From Acidobacteriota bacterium (GTDB lineage: Bacteria > Acidobacteriota > Thermoanaerobaculia > UBA5066): 64,000 nucleotides of DNA. The DNA is taken from NCBI GenBank assembly GCA_029781975.1, contig JAKOVQ010000046.1, positions 62,001 through 126,000 on the forward strand, read 5' to 3'. A program made the translations under genes and the position numbers. Shown piece after piece: positions 48,501 through 58,215 of the stretch; position 1 is the first letter of the stretch; every line of letters begins with the position of its first letter. The notes below the pieces were generated by a model. That model had not been told where the DNA came from, searched no databases, and saw only the letters and a list, made by a program, of their open reading frames with translations.

Positions 48501-49585
48501 GCCACGGCTCCGGCGGCGGACGCGGGCTCTGGGAAGAAGGAGCGCGTCCGGTTGCAGAACGCGCAGACGGAGAGCATGACGGGGACCTCCACGAGGACGC
48601 CGACGACCGTAGCGAGCGCGGCGCCCGAGCCGGGGCCGTAGAGAGCGATCGCCGTCGCGACCGCCAGCTCGAAGAAGTTGCTCGCGCCGATGAGCGCCCC
48701 CGGCGCCGCGACGGAGTGGGGCACCTTCAGGAGCTTCATCAGGCCGTAGGCGAGGCCGGAGTTGAAGTAGACCTGGACGAGGAGCGGGATCGCGATCAGG
48801 ACGACGTGGAACCAGCTCGTCAGGAGGTTGTCGGCCTGGAACGCGAAGATGAGGACGAGGGTGGCGAGGAGCGCGACGACGGTGACCGGGTGGAAGGCGG
48901 TGAGGAAGCGCGTCTCGAACCACTCTTTCCCCTTGGCCCGGATCAGGAGCGTCCGGCTGAGGCTCCCGAGCGCCAGCGGGATCACGATGAAGACGAGGAC
49001 GGAGAGGAGGAGGACCCGGAAGGGGACCGTCAGGTTGCTCGCGCCGCTCACGAGGAAGGTGACGATCGGCGCGAAGGCGACCAGCATGATCAGGTCGTTC
49101 ACCGAGACCTGGACGAGGGTGTAGGCCGGGTCGCCTTCCGTCAGGTAGGACCAGACGAAGACCATGGCCGTGCAAGGCGCCGCGGCGAGGATGATGGCGC
49201 CCGCGATGTACTGGTCGGCGAGATCCGGAGCGATGAGCCCGGCGAAGACGTGCTTGAAGAAGAGCCACGCCAGGAACGCCATCGAGAACGGCTTGACGAG
49301 CCAGTTCACGAAGAGGGTGACGAGGAGCCCCTTGGGCTTTCTGCGGACGCCGAGGATGCTCGTGAAGTCGATCTTGAGCATCATCGGGTAGACCATCAGC
49401 CAGATCAGGACGGCGATGGCGACGTTGATCCGGCTCCCCTGGCCGAACTCGAGCCCGCGGACCGCGTCGGTCGCCCCCGGGAGGAGCTTCCCGAGGGCGA
49501 CGCCCGCGACCATGCAGAGGGCGACCCAGAGGGTGAGGTACCGCTCGAAGACGTTGAGGCGCTTCGGGGCGGACGCTTCGCTCAC
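48497..49585 (-). CDS. acr3: Arsenite efflux transporter ACR3
   Basis: A 362-residue protein with 10 membrane helices that exports arsenite. The family's essential Cys in helix 4 is present in LAAAPCTAMVFVWSYLT, and VNDLIMLVAFAPIV and FNSGLAYGLMK match the ACR3 core. The start is GTG at 49585, 10 bp after the arsM stop. Confidence 0.95.
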   Translation of the reverse strand: MSEASAPKRLNVFERYLTLWVALCMVAGVALGKLLPGATDAVRGLEFGQGSRINVAIAVLIWLMVYPMMLKIDFTSILGVRRKPKGLLVTLFVNWLVKPFSMAFLAWLFFKHVFAGLIAPDLADQYIAGAIILAAAPCTAMVFVWSYLTEGDPAYTLVQVSVNDLIMLVAFAPIVTFLVSGASNLTVPFRVLLLSVLVFIVIPLALGSLSRTLLIRAKGKEWFETRFLTAFHPVTVVALLATLVLIFAFQADNLLTSWFHVVLIAIPLLVQVYFNSGLAYGLMKLLKVPHSVAAPGALIGASNFFELAVATAIALYGPGSGAALATVVGVLVEVPVMLSVCAFCNRTRSFFPEPASAAGAVA

Positions 49586-49595
49586 GGGTCGTCCC

Positions 49596-50420
49596 CTAGG
49601 CGGCCGGCTTCACCGCGCGGACGAACGCGCTCCGGAACTTCCCGTCGACCTCCGAGGCGATGGTCGCCACGTCGATCCCCGCGCTCCCGAGGAAATCGCG
49701 GGCCTCCTCGACGCGGTAGATCCGCGTCGGCTCGACGGTGACGTCGACGAACCCGGCGGCGCGGAGCTTCGCCGCGTAATCGTCCTCGTCGAGGGCGCCG
49801 GCGATGCAGCCGATCCAGAGCTCGACGCTCTTCCTGACGGGGGCCGGGATCTCGCCCTTCGTCACGACGTCCGAGACGGCGAGCCTCCCACCCGGCTTGA
49901 GGACGCGGAACGCCTCGCGCAGGACGCGGTCCTTGTCGGCCGATAGGTTGATGACGCAGTTGGAGATGACGACGTCGACCGTGTCGTCGGGGAGGGGGAT
50001 CTCCTCAATCGTCCCCTTCAGGAACTCGACGTTCGTGGCGCCCGCCTTCCGCTGGTTCTCGCGCGCCAGGTCGAGCATCTCGTCCGTCATGTCGAGGCCG
50101 TAGGCCTTGCCGGTCGGACCGACGCGCCGGGCCGAGAGGAGGACGTCGATCCCGCCGCCGGAGCCGAGGTCGAGGACCACCTGGCCCGGCTCGAGCTTCG
50201 CGAGGGCGGTCGGGTTGCCGCATCCGAGCGAGGCGAGGACGGCCGTCTCGGGGAGGGCGCTCGTCTCGTGGTCGGCATAGAGGTTCGAGGTGATGGGGTC
50301 GCAGGAGAGGCCGGAGGCCGACGGGGCGGTCCCGCAGCAGGACGCTCTGCCGTCCTTCACCTGAAGGGCCGCCAGGCCGTACTTCTCTCTCACGACGTCG
50401 CGGATCTCGTTCTCGCTCAT
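49596..50420 (-). CDS. arsM: Arsenite S-adenosylmethionine methyltransferase
   Basis: A 274-residue methyltransferase that methylates As(III). SAM-binding motif [21 protein letters not shown] (outline; about 78-98). As(III)-binding Cys residues are at SCCG and LSCDP (about 28-40), SNCVINLS (about 150-157) and GCIAGAL (about 199-205). The ATG at 50420 has a GAAAGGAG site, and the operator dyad lies 14 bp upstream. It is the first gene of arsM-acr3-arsC-permease. Confidence 0.94.
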   Translation of the reverse strand: MSENEIRDVVREKYGLAALQVKDGRASCCGTAPSASGLSCDPITSNLYADHETSALPETAVLASLGCGNPTALAKLEPGQVVLDLGSGGGIDVLLSARRVGPTGKAYGLDMTDEMLDLARENQRKAGATNVEFLKGTIEEIPLPDDTVDVVISNCVINLSADKDRVLREAFRVLKPGGRLAVSDVVTKGEIPAPVRKSVELWIGCIAGALDEDDYAAKLRAAGFVDVTVEPTRIYRVEEARDFLGSAGIDVATIASEVDGKFRSAFVRAVKPAA

Positions 50421-50433
50421 CGGGTCTCCTTTC

Positions 50434-50453
50434 GTATCAACAATTCTCGATAC
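50434..50453 (-). promoter_or_regulatory. ArsR operator ahead of arsM
   Basis: On the minus strand a 20-bp dyad GTATC-N10-GATAC lies between arsR and arsM. It matches the dyad upstream of arsR at 15 of 20 positions, including the centre AG-A-TTGT. ArsR would bind here and repress the resistance genes separately from its own. Confidence 0.7.
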
Positions 50454-50473
50454 GTGCGAGAAAAAAAGAGGCT

Positions 50474-50827
50474 TCAGCGCCGGCAGCAGGCCGCCGCGGA
50501 GGACTTCGCCGCCCGGGTCAGGTCGTCGAGGGCGCTCCGGACCTCTTCCAGGGCGTCCGGGTCGAGGGAGTAGTGGATCCAGCGCCCCTCGCGGCGGTCG
50601 TTGACGAGGCCGGCGTCCTTGAGGGTCTTGAGGTGGAACGAGAGGCGGGACTGCTGGGCCTCGAGGATCCCGGTGAGGTTGCAGACGCACTGCTCGCCCC
50701 CCCGGAGCGCCTCGAAGATGAGGAGGCGCGTCGGGTCGGAGAGGGCGTGGAAGATCTCCGCCATCCTGGCGGCCCGGGCCGCGGAGGCCGTGGGGAGAGT
50801 CCGGGGGCGGGAGGCGGCGGCGGGCAT
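50474..50827 (-). CDS. arsR: Arsenic-responsive ArsR repressor
   Basis: A 117-residue ArsR-family repressor. HTH region AQQSRLSFHLKTLKDAGLV (about 56-74) with the metal-binding Cys pair QCVCNLTG (about 46-53) and a Cys-Cys near the C-terminus (AAACCRR). A GTG at 50833 would add two residues, but the promoter seen at 50835-50862 puts the transcript start at about 50828, so ATG at 50827 is preferred and the mRNA would be nearly leaderless. A still shorter start at 50764 (MAEIFHAL) is possible. It precedes arsM in the same direction with 53 bp between. Confidence 0.9.
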   Translation of the reverse strand: MPAAASRPRTLPTASAARAARMAEIFHALSDPTRLLIFEALRGGEQCVCNLTGILEAQQSRLSFHLKTLKDAGLVNDRREGRWIHYSLDPDALEEVRSALDDLTRAAKSSAAACCRR

Positions 50828-50834
50828 CCCCACG

Positions 50835-50862
50835 AATATATCTACAAATCTTGATATGTCAA
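50835..50862 (-). promoter_or_regulatory. arsR promoter
   Basis: A perfect -35 box TTGACA and a near-perfect -10 TATATT are separated by 16 bp on the minus strand. The spacer is filled by the ArsR operator dyad, so binding would block RNA polymerase. Confidence 0.75.
50838..50857 (-). promoter_or_regulatory. ArsR operator ahead of arsR
   Basis: A 20-bp dyad ATATC-N10-GATAT (minus strand ATATCAAGATTTGTAGATAT) sits in the arsR promoter spacer, indicating autoregulation. It shares size and sequence with the arsM operator. Confidence 0.75.
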
Positions 50863-50894
50863 GGGGCCGCTCCGATAGGGAGCCGGAGACGAGA

Positions 50895-50924
50895 GAGCCC
50901 CCGGCGCGTGCGCGCCGGGGGCTC
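50895..50924. terminator. Perfect 14-bp hairpin behind the porin gene
   Basis: GAGCCCCCGGCGCG and CGCGCCGGGGGCTC are exactly complementary with a minimal central loop. It lies about 28 bp after the porin stop (minus strand) and shields the arsR promoter from porin transcripts. Confidence 0.75.
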
Positions 50925-50951
50925 GGCCGGGAACGGGGGAGGAGGAGGGGC

Positions 50952-52274
50952 CTAGAACGCGACCTGGAACGCCAGGGCGAACTGGCCGTAGGTCTCGTCG
51001 AGGGAGCCGTTCACCTTGCGGCCTTCCTGCTTGATGCTGAAGTAGTCGAGCTTGATGTTCATGTTCCGGCCCTTGATCAGGTAGGCGAGGCCGCCGGAGA
51101 AGGTCTTCGTCTTGTTGCCGTCGACGTCCTTGTTCGCGTCGAGCTCGTCGTACCTCGCGGCGAGCTGGAACTGCCGGGCGAACGTGTAGAGGACCGTCGC
51201 GTACCAGCCGTCCCTCTTGAGGTCGGGCTTGCCGGCCACCTCGTCGGTCGCCGTCATGTACTCGGCGCGGAACCCGAGCGGCAGCTCCTCGGTCCCCTCG
51301 AAGCGCACGTGGGCGCCGATCCGCGACCGGCCGAGGTGCGCCGCCCCGCCGTTCACCGCGCCGGTGCCGCCGGAGGCGCCGACGAGGAGCCCCCTGACCG
51401 GCTTGACGTCGACCCGGCCGGCGAAGAAGAGCGTGTCGTTCGTGTCGCTGTTGACGTTGGAGGACGTCCCCTGCGTGAGGGAGGCCATCGCGTCCACGTA
51501 CGTACCGAAGCTCCCCTTGTAGAAGAGTCCGGTCTCGCGCCGGTCGGAGAAGGTCTTCGTGACGAGGGCGCGCTCGACGAAGTCGAGGTCGGAGGAGGAG
51601 TGGATCCCTTCCTCGGTCAGGATGATCTTCCGCTGGCCGATGGCGAGCTCGTGCCCCTTGAGCCCGAGGAAGCTGATCCAGAAGTCCTGGAGGACCTTCC
51701 CGTCGGATCCCGTCGTCTGCGGGCTGATCCCCTTGGCGGGGTCGAACATGACGCCGAAGCCCCAGCTCGGCGTGATGGTGCCGGACATCGTGATCTCGGC
51801 GCGGCGAAGCCGGAAGATGTTGTAGCCGGTGGTGTTGCCGAGGTAGCTGGAGCCCGTCGAGGCCGAGGAGTCGTCCGTGACGTACCAGGCCTGGGCGAGG
51901 AGCCCGAGCTTGACCTCCCCGTCACCGATCCTGAGGCTGGTCGGCAGCGACGGCTTGGGAGCGGCGGGGGCCTTGGTGTCCCTCGGCTCGGCCTCCTTGC
52001 CGTGCTTGAAGTCGTACATGTCGAGGGCGGTCTCGTTCTCGAAGACGACCGTCTCGCCGTCGGGGCCGTAGTTGATCCGCGTGAGCGAGACGCCCATCTC
52101 GCCCGAGGCCTCGAACGCCTTGAACTTGTTCGGGTCGTTGAAGACGTAGATCCTGCCGTCTTTCCGGACCTCCTTGTACCAGAGGAGGTTCACCTGGGCG
52201 GACGCCGCTCCTGCCCAGGCGAGGGCCACGAAGAGGGCGATCGCGACGAAGCGTCGGGTGGTCGAAGGCGTCAT
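50952..52274 (-). CDS. Phosphate-selective porin (OprO/OprP family)
   Basis: A 440-residue outer-membrane beta-barrel with a signal peptide (about 1-26, AAS-AQ), a linker rich in Lys/Pro/Ala near 92-110, and a barrel that ends with the terminal Phe (QVAF) needed for outer-membrane insertion. Phrases such as LRRAEITMSGTI, GWYATVLYTF and LAARYDELDANKD match the porin O/P family. It is divergent from pstS and has its own Pho-box array, supporting phosphate uptake as its job. Confidence 0.88.
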   Translation of the reverse strand: MTPSTTRRFVAIALFVALAWAGAASAQVNLLWYKEVRKDGRIYVFNDPNKFKAFEASGEMGVSLTRINYGPDGETVVFENETALDMYDFKHGKEAEPRDTKAPAAPKPSLPTSLRIGDGEVKLGLLAQAWYVTDDSSASTGSSYLGNTTGYNIFRLRRAEITMSGTITPSWGFGVMFDPAKGISPQTTGSDGKVLQDFWISFLGLKGHELAIGQRKIILTEEGIHSSSDLDFVERALVTKTFSDRRETGLFYKGSFGTYVDAMASLTQGTSSNVNSDTNDTLFFAGRVDVKPVRGLLVGASGGTGAVNGGAAHLGRSRIGAHVRFEGTEELPLGFRAEYMTATDEVAGKPDLKRDGWYATVLYTFARQFQLAARYDELDANKDVDGNKTKTFSGGLAYLIKGRNMNIKLDYFSIKQEGRKVNGSLDETYGQFALAFQVAF

Positions 52275-52334
52275 TCCGTCTCTCCTTTACATCGAACCGG
52301 GACGGCGGGAGTCTCGGGGACGGCTCCTCAGAGG

Positions 52335-52363
52335 CGGTTGAGAGGGAGTGAAGGCCGTGTAAA
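52335..52363 (-). promoter_or_regulatory. Pho box of the porin gene
   Basis: On the minus strand three 7-mers TTTACAC, TTCACTC and TCAACCG occur at an exact 11-bp period (4-bp spacers). This is the layout of PhoB-binding direct repeats. It mirrors the array facing pstS. Confidence 0.6.
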
Positions 52364-52388
52364 GAGTCGTCCCGCCGGCCCCGGTCGC

Positions 52389-52417
52389 TTCACACGGAAT
52401 TAACACCAGTCTCACAG
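52389..52417 (+). promoter_or_regulatory. Pho box of the pst-pho operon
   Basis: Three 7-mers TTCACAC, TTAACAC and CTCACAG occur at an exact 11-bp period with spacers GGAA and CAGT, as expected for tandem PhoB dimers. It lies 56 bp before pstS. The encoded PhoB-like regulator in this operon is the likely binder. Confidence 0.7.
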
Positions 52418-52472
52418 AGTCTCGCCCCGGGCCGGGGAGACTCCGCCCGTCCCAGAGACGAAGGAGGAGAAG

Positions 52473-53453
52473 ATGAACCGCAAGTCCCAGAGCCTCGCCC
52501 GCGCCGCCGCGCTCGCCGTGCTCGCCGGCCCCGCAGGCGCCGCGTGGGCCCAGCCCGTGACGGTCGACCCGGCGATCCCGGCCTACAAGACCGTCGCCGG
52601 GGTCTCCGGCAGCATCAGCTCGGTCGGGTCCGACACCCTGAACAACGTCATGACCTTCTGGGCGGAGAGGTTCAACAAGCTCTACCCGAACGTGAAGGTC
52701 CAGATCGAGGGGAAGGGCTCGTCCACCGCCCCCCCGGCCCTCATCGCGGGAGCCTCCCAGCTCGGGCCGATGTCGCGGGAGATGAAGGGGTCGGAGGTCG
52801 ACCAGTTCGAGAAGAAGTTCGGCTACAAGCCGACGAGGATCCGCGTCGCCGTGGACGCCCTCGCCGTCTTCGCGAACAAGGACAACCCGATCGGCTGCCT
52901 CGACATGACCCAGGTCGACGGGATCTTCTCGAAGACCCGCCGGAGCGGCTACAAGGAGAACGTCAGGACCTGGGGCCAGCTCGGCCTGACCGGCGACTGG
53001 GCCGCCCGCCCGATCAGCATCTTCGGACGCAACTCCGCGTCGGGGACCTACGGCTTCTTCAAGGAGCACGTCCTGAAGAACGGCGACTACAAGGACGAGG
53101 TGAAGGAGCAGCCGGGATCGGCGTCGGTCGTCCAGGGCGTCACGGTCGACCGCTACGCCGTCGGCTACTCCGGCATCGGCTACACGACCGCCGGGGTCAA
53201 GGCGGTCCCGATCGCCGCGAAGCCGGGAGACAAGTGCCACCCGGCCACCGCGGCCGAGGCCTACGCCGGCACCTATCCCCTCGCCCGGTTCCTCTACGTC
53301 TACGTCAACAAGGCGCCCGGGAAGGCCCTCGACCCGATCGTCCGGGAGTTCATGCACTTCGTCCTCTCGAAGGAAGGGCAGGAGGTCGTCGTGAAGGACG
53401 GCTACTTCCCGATCCCTCACAAGATCGTCGAGGAAGAGCGCGGGAAGCTCTGA
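52473..53453 (+). CDS. pstS: Phosphate ABC transporter substrate-binding protein
   Basis: A 326-residue periplasmic protein with a signal peptide (about 1-26, AWA-QP). Phosphate-contacting loops are visible: [11 protein letters not shown] near residue 50, [23 protein letters not shown] (outline) and [17 protein letters not shown] near 190. It captures phosphate for the PstCAB transporter. The ATG has a GGAGGAG site. It is the first gene of a tightly packed pst-pho operon behind the Pho box. Confidence 0.93.
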   Translation: MNRKSQSLARAAALAVLAGPAGAAWAQPVTVDPAIPAYKTVAGVSGSISSVGSDTLNNVMTFWAERFNKLYPNVKVQIEGKGSSTAPPALIAGASQLGPMSREMKGSEVDQFEKKFGYKPTRIRVAVDALAVFANKDNPIGCLDMTQVDGIFSKTRRSGYKENVRTWGQLGLTGDWAARPISIFGRNSASGTYGFFKEHVLKNGDYKDEVKEQPGSASVVQGVTVDRYAVGYSGIGYTTAGVKAVPIAAKPGDKCHPATAAEAYAGTYPLARFLYVYVNKAPGKALDPIVREFMHFVLSKEGQEVVVKDGYFPIPHKIVEEERGKL

Positions 53454-53469
53454 GACCGGAGGGACCGGC

Positions 53470-55728
53470 GTGTCCAGCTCGGCCGCATCGACCCCTGGAG
53501 GGGCCGGGCTGTCCCCCGCCGCCCGTGCGGGGACCCGTCAGAACCGCGTCCGCACGCTGACGGACCGGTTCGCGACGCGGTTCGTCACCGCGAGCGGCAT
53601 CTCGATCATCGCGGCGATCCTGGCGATCCTCTTCGTGATCGCCGGGGTCGCCTGGCCGCTCGTCCTCCCCGCCCGCGCCCGGGCCCTCCCCGCCGTCGTC
53701 CTTCCCGCGGGGACGCAGCCGCTGGCGGTCCGGGTCGACGAGTACCGGGAGGAGGCGTTCGTCGCCACGTCGGCGGGGCTCCTCCTCGTCCCGTTGAAGG
53801 GGGGCGCGCCCTCCGCCGCCGACCTCCCCGCGCTCGACGGCGCGACCGTCACGAGCGCGCGGAGCGTCACCGGAGGGCTCGCCCTCGGCCTCTCGGACGG
53901 TCGCGTCCTCCCCGTGACGACGGCGGTCGACGTCACCTACCCCGGCGGCAAGCGCCTCCTGGTGCCGCGCGTGACGGCGGCCGACCCGCTGGTCGCGGAC
54001 CCGGCCGGGCGGCCGGTGAAGACCTTCGCCCTCGCCGAGACCCCCGACGGGCCGCTCCTCGCGGCTGCCGTCGGGCCCCGCGAGGTCTCCCTCGACACGG
54101 TGACGGAGACGACCAGCCTGATCGGCGGAACGACGCGCGAGGAGAGCCGGCAGTCGCTCGCCCTCGGCTCCGAAGGGGACGCCTCCGCCCTGGCCGTCGA
54201 CGACCGCGGACAGGACGTCTTCGCCGGGACGACGGCGGGAAAGGTCGTCCGGTTCGACCGGACCGACGCCTCCGCGCCCGGCCTCGCGGAGTCGGTCCCC
54301 GTGAACGGGGACGGGGCCGCCGTGACGCTCCTCGGCTTCCTGAACGGGGACCGGACCCTGGTGGTCGGGGACGCTGCGGGCCGCGTCTCCACGTGGCAGG
54401 TCGTCAAGGACGACTCGGGAAGGCGGCACCTGGCGCGGATGCACGACTTCGCCCCCCACGGCGCCGCGGTGACAGGCTTCTCCCCGTCACGCCGGGACAA
54501 GGGCTTCGTGACGACGGACGCCTCGGGCCGGACGATGGTGAGGTACGGCACGACGGGGAAGACCCTCCTCGACCTGCCCGGAGCGGGGGCCGCGATCACC
54601 GGCGTCACCTTCGCGCCGAAGGCCGACGGCATCGCCGCCGTCGACGCCGGAGGGAAGCTCCTCCAGTGGGACGTGAGGAACCCGCACCCGGAGGTCTCGT
54701 GGCGGACGCTCTTCGGGAAGGTCTGGTACGAGGGGTACCAGAAGCCGGAGTACGTCTGGCAGTCCACGGGCGCCACGGACGACTTCGAGGCCAAGCTCAG
54801 CCTGACGCCGCTGATCTACGGCACGCTCAAGGGGACCTTCTACTCGCTCCTCGTGGCCGTCCCGCTCGCGCTGATGGGCGCCCTCTACACGGCCCAGTTC
54901 ATGCACCCCGACCTGAAGGCGCTCCTGAAGCCGACGATCGAGATCATGGCGGCCCTCCCGAGCGTCGTCCTCGGCTTCATCGGCGGCCTCTGGCTCGCCC
55001 CGACGCTCGAGAGGACGGCGCCGGGCGTCCTCCTCATGCCGCTCGTCATCCCGTTCCTGACGTTCGCCGCCATCGCCGCGTGGACCGCGCTCCCGGCCTC
55101 CTGGCGCCGGGTCATCCCCCACGGCTACGAGCTGGTGCTGCTCGTCCCCGTGGTCCTCGCCGGCGGGGCGCTCGCCATCTGGATCGGGTCCGGCGTCGAG
55201 TCGGCGGCGCTGGGCGGCGACTACCGGACGTGGCTCGTCTCGGCCCTCGGCCTGAGCTACGACCAGCGGAACTCCCTCGTCGTCGGCATCGCGATGGGGT
55301 TCGCGGTCATCCCCATCATCTTCACCGTCGCCGAGGACTCCCTGGCGAGCGTCCCCCAGGGGCTCTCCGCCGGCTCCCTCGCCCTCGGGGCGACGCGCTG
55401 GCAGACGGCCCTCCGCGTCGTCCTCCCGACCGCCAGCCCCGGGATCTTCTCGGCCGTCATGATCGGGTTCGGGCGCGCCGTGGGCGAGACGATGATCGTC
55501 CTGATGGCGACGGGGAACACGCCGATCATGAACTCGTCGCTCTTCAGCGGGTTCCGGGCGATGTCGGCCAACATCGCCGTGGAGCTCCCGGAGGCTCCGG
55601 AAGGGGGGACCCTCTTCCGGGTCCTCTTCCTCGCGGCCCTCCTCCTCTTCGGCATGACCTTCGTCGTCAACACCGCCGCCGAGCTCGTCCGCCTGCGGCT
55701 CCGGTCGAAGTACAGGACGTTCGAATGA
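53470..55728 (+). CDS. pstC: Phosphate ABC transporter permease PstC with large periplasmic beta domain
   Basis: A 752-residue permease, more than twice the E. coli length. One helix at about 41-66 is followed by a region of about 340 residues with repeated short strands (VATSAGLLLVP, GTTAGKVVRFD, GDAAGRVSTWQ, TTDASGRTMVRYG), reading like a WD40/beta-propeller in the periplasm. The membrane core from about 450 has LALGATRWQTALRVVLPTASPGI, the ABC-permease EAA-type loop. The start is GTG at 53470. Large PstC forms exist in other bacteria; the propeller may contact PstS. Confidence 0.9.
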   Translation: MSSSAASTPGGAGLSPAARAGTRQNRVRTLTDRFATRFVTASGISIIAAILAILFVIAGVAWPLVLPARARALPAVVLPAGTQPLAVRVDEYREEAFVATSAGLLLVPLKGGAPSAADLPALDGATVTSARSVTGGLALGLSDGRVLPVTTAVDVTYPGGKRLLVPRVTAADPLVADPAGRPVKTFALAETPDGPLLAAAVGPREVSLDTVTETTSLIGGTTREESRQSLALGSEGDASALAVDDRGQDVFAGTTAGKVVRFDRTDASAPGLAESVPVNGDGAAVTLLGFLNGDRTLVVGDAAGRVSTWQVVKDDSGRRHLARMHDFAPHGAAVTGFSPSRRDKGFVTTDASGRTMVRYGTTGKTLLDLPGAGAAITGVTFAPKADGIAAVDAGGKLLQWDVRNPHPEVSWRTLFGKVWYEGYQKPEYVWQSTGATDDFEAKLSLTPLIYGTLKGTFYSLLVAVPLALMGALYTAQFMHPDLKALLKPTIEIMAALPSVVLGFIGGLWLAPTLERTAPGVLLMPLVIPFLTFAAIAAWTALPASWRRVIPHGYELVLLVPVVLAGGALAIWIGSGVESAALGGDYRTWLVSALGLSYDQRNSLVVGIAMGFAVIPIIFTVAEDSLASVPQGLSAGSLALGATRWQTALRVVLPTASPGIFSAVMIGFGRAVGETMIVLMATGNTPIMNSSLFSGFRAMSANIAVELPEAPEGGTLFRVLFLAALLLFGMTFVVNTAAELVRLRLRSKYRTFE

Positions 55729-57353
55729 GAAGGCTCGGCAGGCTCCTGAAGGGGGGCGAGCCCTTCATCTGGCTCACCGGCTCGGCGCTCGCCTTCTCCC
55801 TCCTGATGGTGGCCGGGCTCCTCTTCCTCATCCTGAGGAACGGCCTCGGCTTCTTCTGGCCGGCGGACGTCTGGGTCTTCACGCTGGACGACGGGAGCCG
55901 CATCGGCGGCCGGATCGCCGCCCGCGAGGCGATCCCGGAGCCGGGAGCGAAGGGGCCCGTCCACCTGAAGTACCGGCTGAAGGTCAAGGAGGGGAACCGC
56001 GACGTCACCGGCGCCGACTTCGTCTGGGTGGACGAGGCGAAGATCGTCAAGCGGGAGCGGCCGGCCGACATGGTCGCCTTCGAGCGGCGCGAGTGGGGCG
56101 ACTTCTACGGCTGGGCCAAGGCGGTGAAGGACGGGGAGAAGGTCGTGGCCGAGGGGCACGGGCCGGCGTACCGCGCGCTCCTTTCGGACCTGCCGAAGGC
56201 CCGGGAGGTCCGCGACGAGGCGCGGCGGATCGAGAAGGACGAGATCGGCTCCGTCAACTACGCGAAGGAGAAGCTTCGGCTCGAGCTCAAGAGGCTGGAG
56301 CTTCACGGCGTGACGTCCGGCCCGGCGGTTGCGAAGCTGAAGGCCCGCGAGGACGCGCTGACGGCGACGTACGACGAGCTGGTGAAGAAGCTGGACGAGG
56401 TCCGGAGCCGCCTCGCGACGACGGTCGTCCTGGAGACCGTCGACGGGAAGGAGAAGGAGGTCCCCGTCACCCAGGTCCTCCGTGCCGACCGGCCGAACGA
56501 GATGGGGCTCCTCGCGAAGGCGGGGCGCTACCTGGTCGGCGTCTGGTCGTTCGTCTCCGAGGACCCGCGCGAGTCGAACACCGAGGGGGGCGTCTTCCCG
56601 GCCATCTTCGGGACGGTCCTGATGGTGATGATCATGAGCCTCGTCGTGACGCCGCTCGGCGTCCTGACGGCGTTCTACCTCCGCGAGTACGCGGTGCAGG
56701 GGCCGGTCGTCAGCGCGGTGAGGATCGCCGTGAACAACCTCGCCGGCGTCCCGTCGATCGTCTTCGGCGTCTTCGGCCTCGGGTTCTTCGTCTACTTCAT
56801 CGGGGGGTCGCTCGACCGGCTCTTCTTCGCCGAGTCGCTCCCGACGCCGACCTGGGGGACGGGCGGGATCCTCTGGGCCTCGCTCACCCTCTCGCTCCTG
56901 ACGGTCCCGGTCGTCATCGTGGCCGCCGAGGAGGGGCTGGCCGCCATCCCCCGCGGGATGCGCGAGGCCTCCCTCGCGCTCGGCGCCACGAAGTTCGAGA
57001 CGATGTGGCGGGTGGTCCTCCCGGCGGTGATGCCGTCGATCCTGACCGGCCTCATCCTGGCGATGGCCCGGGCCGCGGGCGAGGTGGCGCCCCTCATGAT
57101 CACCGGGGTCGTCAAGCTGGCGCCGGCGCTCCCCGTGGACGGCTACCCCCCCTTCCTCCACTTCGACCGCAAGTTCATGCACCTCGGCTTCCACATCTTC
57201 GACGTCGGCTTCCAGTCCCCGAACGTGGACGCCGCCCGGCCGATGGTCTACAACACGACGGTCCTCCTCCTCGTGATCGTCGTGGCGCTGAACCTGACCG
57301 CCATCGTCATCCGCAACAGGCTCCGCAAGAAGCTCAGGACGTCCGGGATCTGA
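55725..57353 (+). CDS. pstA: Phosphate ABC transporter permease PstA with periplasmic insert
   Basis: A 542-residue permease. The first helix (about 17-38) is followed by a soluble insert of about 210 residues, first beta-rich then a charged coiled coil (about 150-225), and then the permease core with [23 protein letters not shown] near 425. It overlaps pstC by 4 bp. Both permeases thus have extra periplasmic parts, probably packed together. Confidence 0.92.
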   Translation: MRRLGRLLKGGEPFIWLTGSALAFSLLMVAGLLFLILRNGLGFFWPADVWVFTLDDGSRIGGRIAAREAIPEPGAKGPVHLKYRLKVKEGNRDVTGADFVWVDEAKIVKRERPADMVAFERREWGDFYGWAKAVKDGEKVVAEGHGPAYRALLSDLPKAREVRDEARRIEKDEIGSVNYAKEKLRLELKRLELHGVTSGPAVAKLKAREDALTATYDELVKKLDEVRSRLATTVVLETVDGKEKEVPVTQVLRADRPNEMGLLAKAGRYLVGVWSFVSEDPRESNTEGGVFPAIFGTVLMVMIMSLVVTPLGVLTAFYLREYAVQGPVVSAVRIAVNNLAGVPSIVFGVFGLGFFVYFIGGSLDRLFFAESLPTPTWGTGGILWASLTLSLLTVPVVIVAAEEGLAAIPRGMREASLALGATKFETMWRVVLPAVMPSILTGLILAMARAAGEVAPLMITGVVKLAPALPVDGYPPFLHFDRKFMHLGFHIFDVGFQSPNVDAARPMVYNTTVLLLVIVVALNLTAIVIRNRLRKKLRTSGI

Positions 57354-57363
57354 GGGCCCGAGA

Positions 57364-58215
57364 ATGGAAACCGCCACGATGACACCGTCCCCGACGACCC
57401 CGACCCACGCCGTCTCGATGGACGCCCGCTCGGCTCCCGCGTCGGCCCCCGCCGCCGACGCGCCCCCGCTGATCGAGATCGGCGGCTTCAGCTTCTGGTA
57501 CGGGCCGAAGCAGGCGCTCTTCGACATCGACCTCCGGATCCGCGAGCGGGCCGTGACCGCGTTCATCGGCCCCTCGGGCTGCGGGAAGTCGACGCTGCTC
57601 CGGTGCCTGAACCGGATGAACGACCTGATCGACGGCGTCCGGGTGGAGGGGAGCGTCCGGGTGCAGGGCCAGGACCTCTACGGCCCGGACGTCGACGTCG
57701 TCGACGTCCGGAAGCGGCTCGGGATGGTCTTCCAGAAGTCGAACCCCTTCCCGAAGTCGATCTTCGAGAACGTCGTCTACGGGCTCCGCCTGCAGGGGGT
57801 GAAGAACAAGGGGGTCCTGAGGGACGCCTGCGAGAAGGCCCTGCGCGGCTCGGCCCTCTGGGACGAGGTGAAGGACCGGATCGAGGAGAGCGCCCTGTCG
57901 CTCTCGGGGGGGCAGATGCAGCGGCTCTGCATCGCCCGGGCCCTGGCCGTCGAGCCCGAGGTCGTCCTGATGGACGAGCCCTGCTCGGCGCTCGACCCCA
58001 TCGCCACCGCGAAGATCGAGGAGCTGATCTTCCAGCTCAAGGAGCGGTTCACGATCGTCATCGTGACGCACAACATGCAGCAGGCCGCGCGCGTCTCGGA
58101 CGAGACCGGGTTCTTCATGCTCGGCAAGCTGATCGAGTTCGACAAGACCGACGTGATCTTCACCCGCCCGAAGCAGAAGATGACGGAGGACTACATCACG
58201 GGGCGGTTCGGCTGA
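57364..58215 (+). CDS. pstB: Phosphate ABC transporter ATP-binding protein
   Basis: A 283-residue ATPase with Walker [10 protein letters not shown] (69-77), signature [15 protein letters not shown], Walker [13 protein letters not shown] and the switch His ([13 protein letters not shown]). PstB-specific phrases are [11 protein letters not shown] and [12 protein letters not shown]. It has an extra N-terminal tail of about 35 residues rich in Ala/Pro/Thr. Its stop overlaps the response-regulator start by one base. Confidence 0.95.
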   Translation: METATMTPSPTTPTHAVSMDARSAPASAPAADAPPLIEIGGFSFWYGPKQALFDIDLRIRERAVTAFIGPSGCGKSTLLRCLNRMNDLIDGVRVEGSVRVQGQDLYGPDVDVVDVRKRLGMVFQKSNPFPKSIFENVVYGLRLQGVKNKGVLRDACEKALRGSALWDEVKDRIEESALSLSGGQMQRLCIARALAVEPEVVLMDEPCSALDPIATAKIEELIFQLKERFTIVIVTHNMQQAARVSDETGFFMLGKLIEFDKTDVIFTRPKQKMTEDYITGRFG

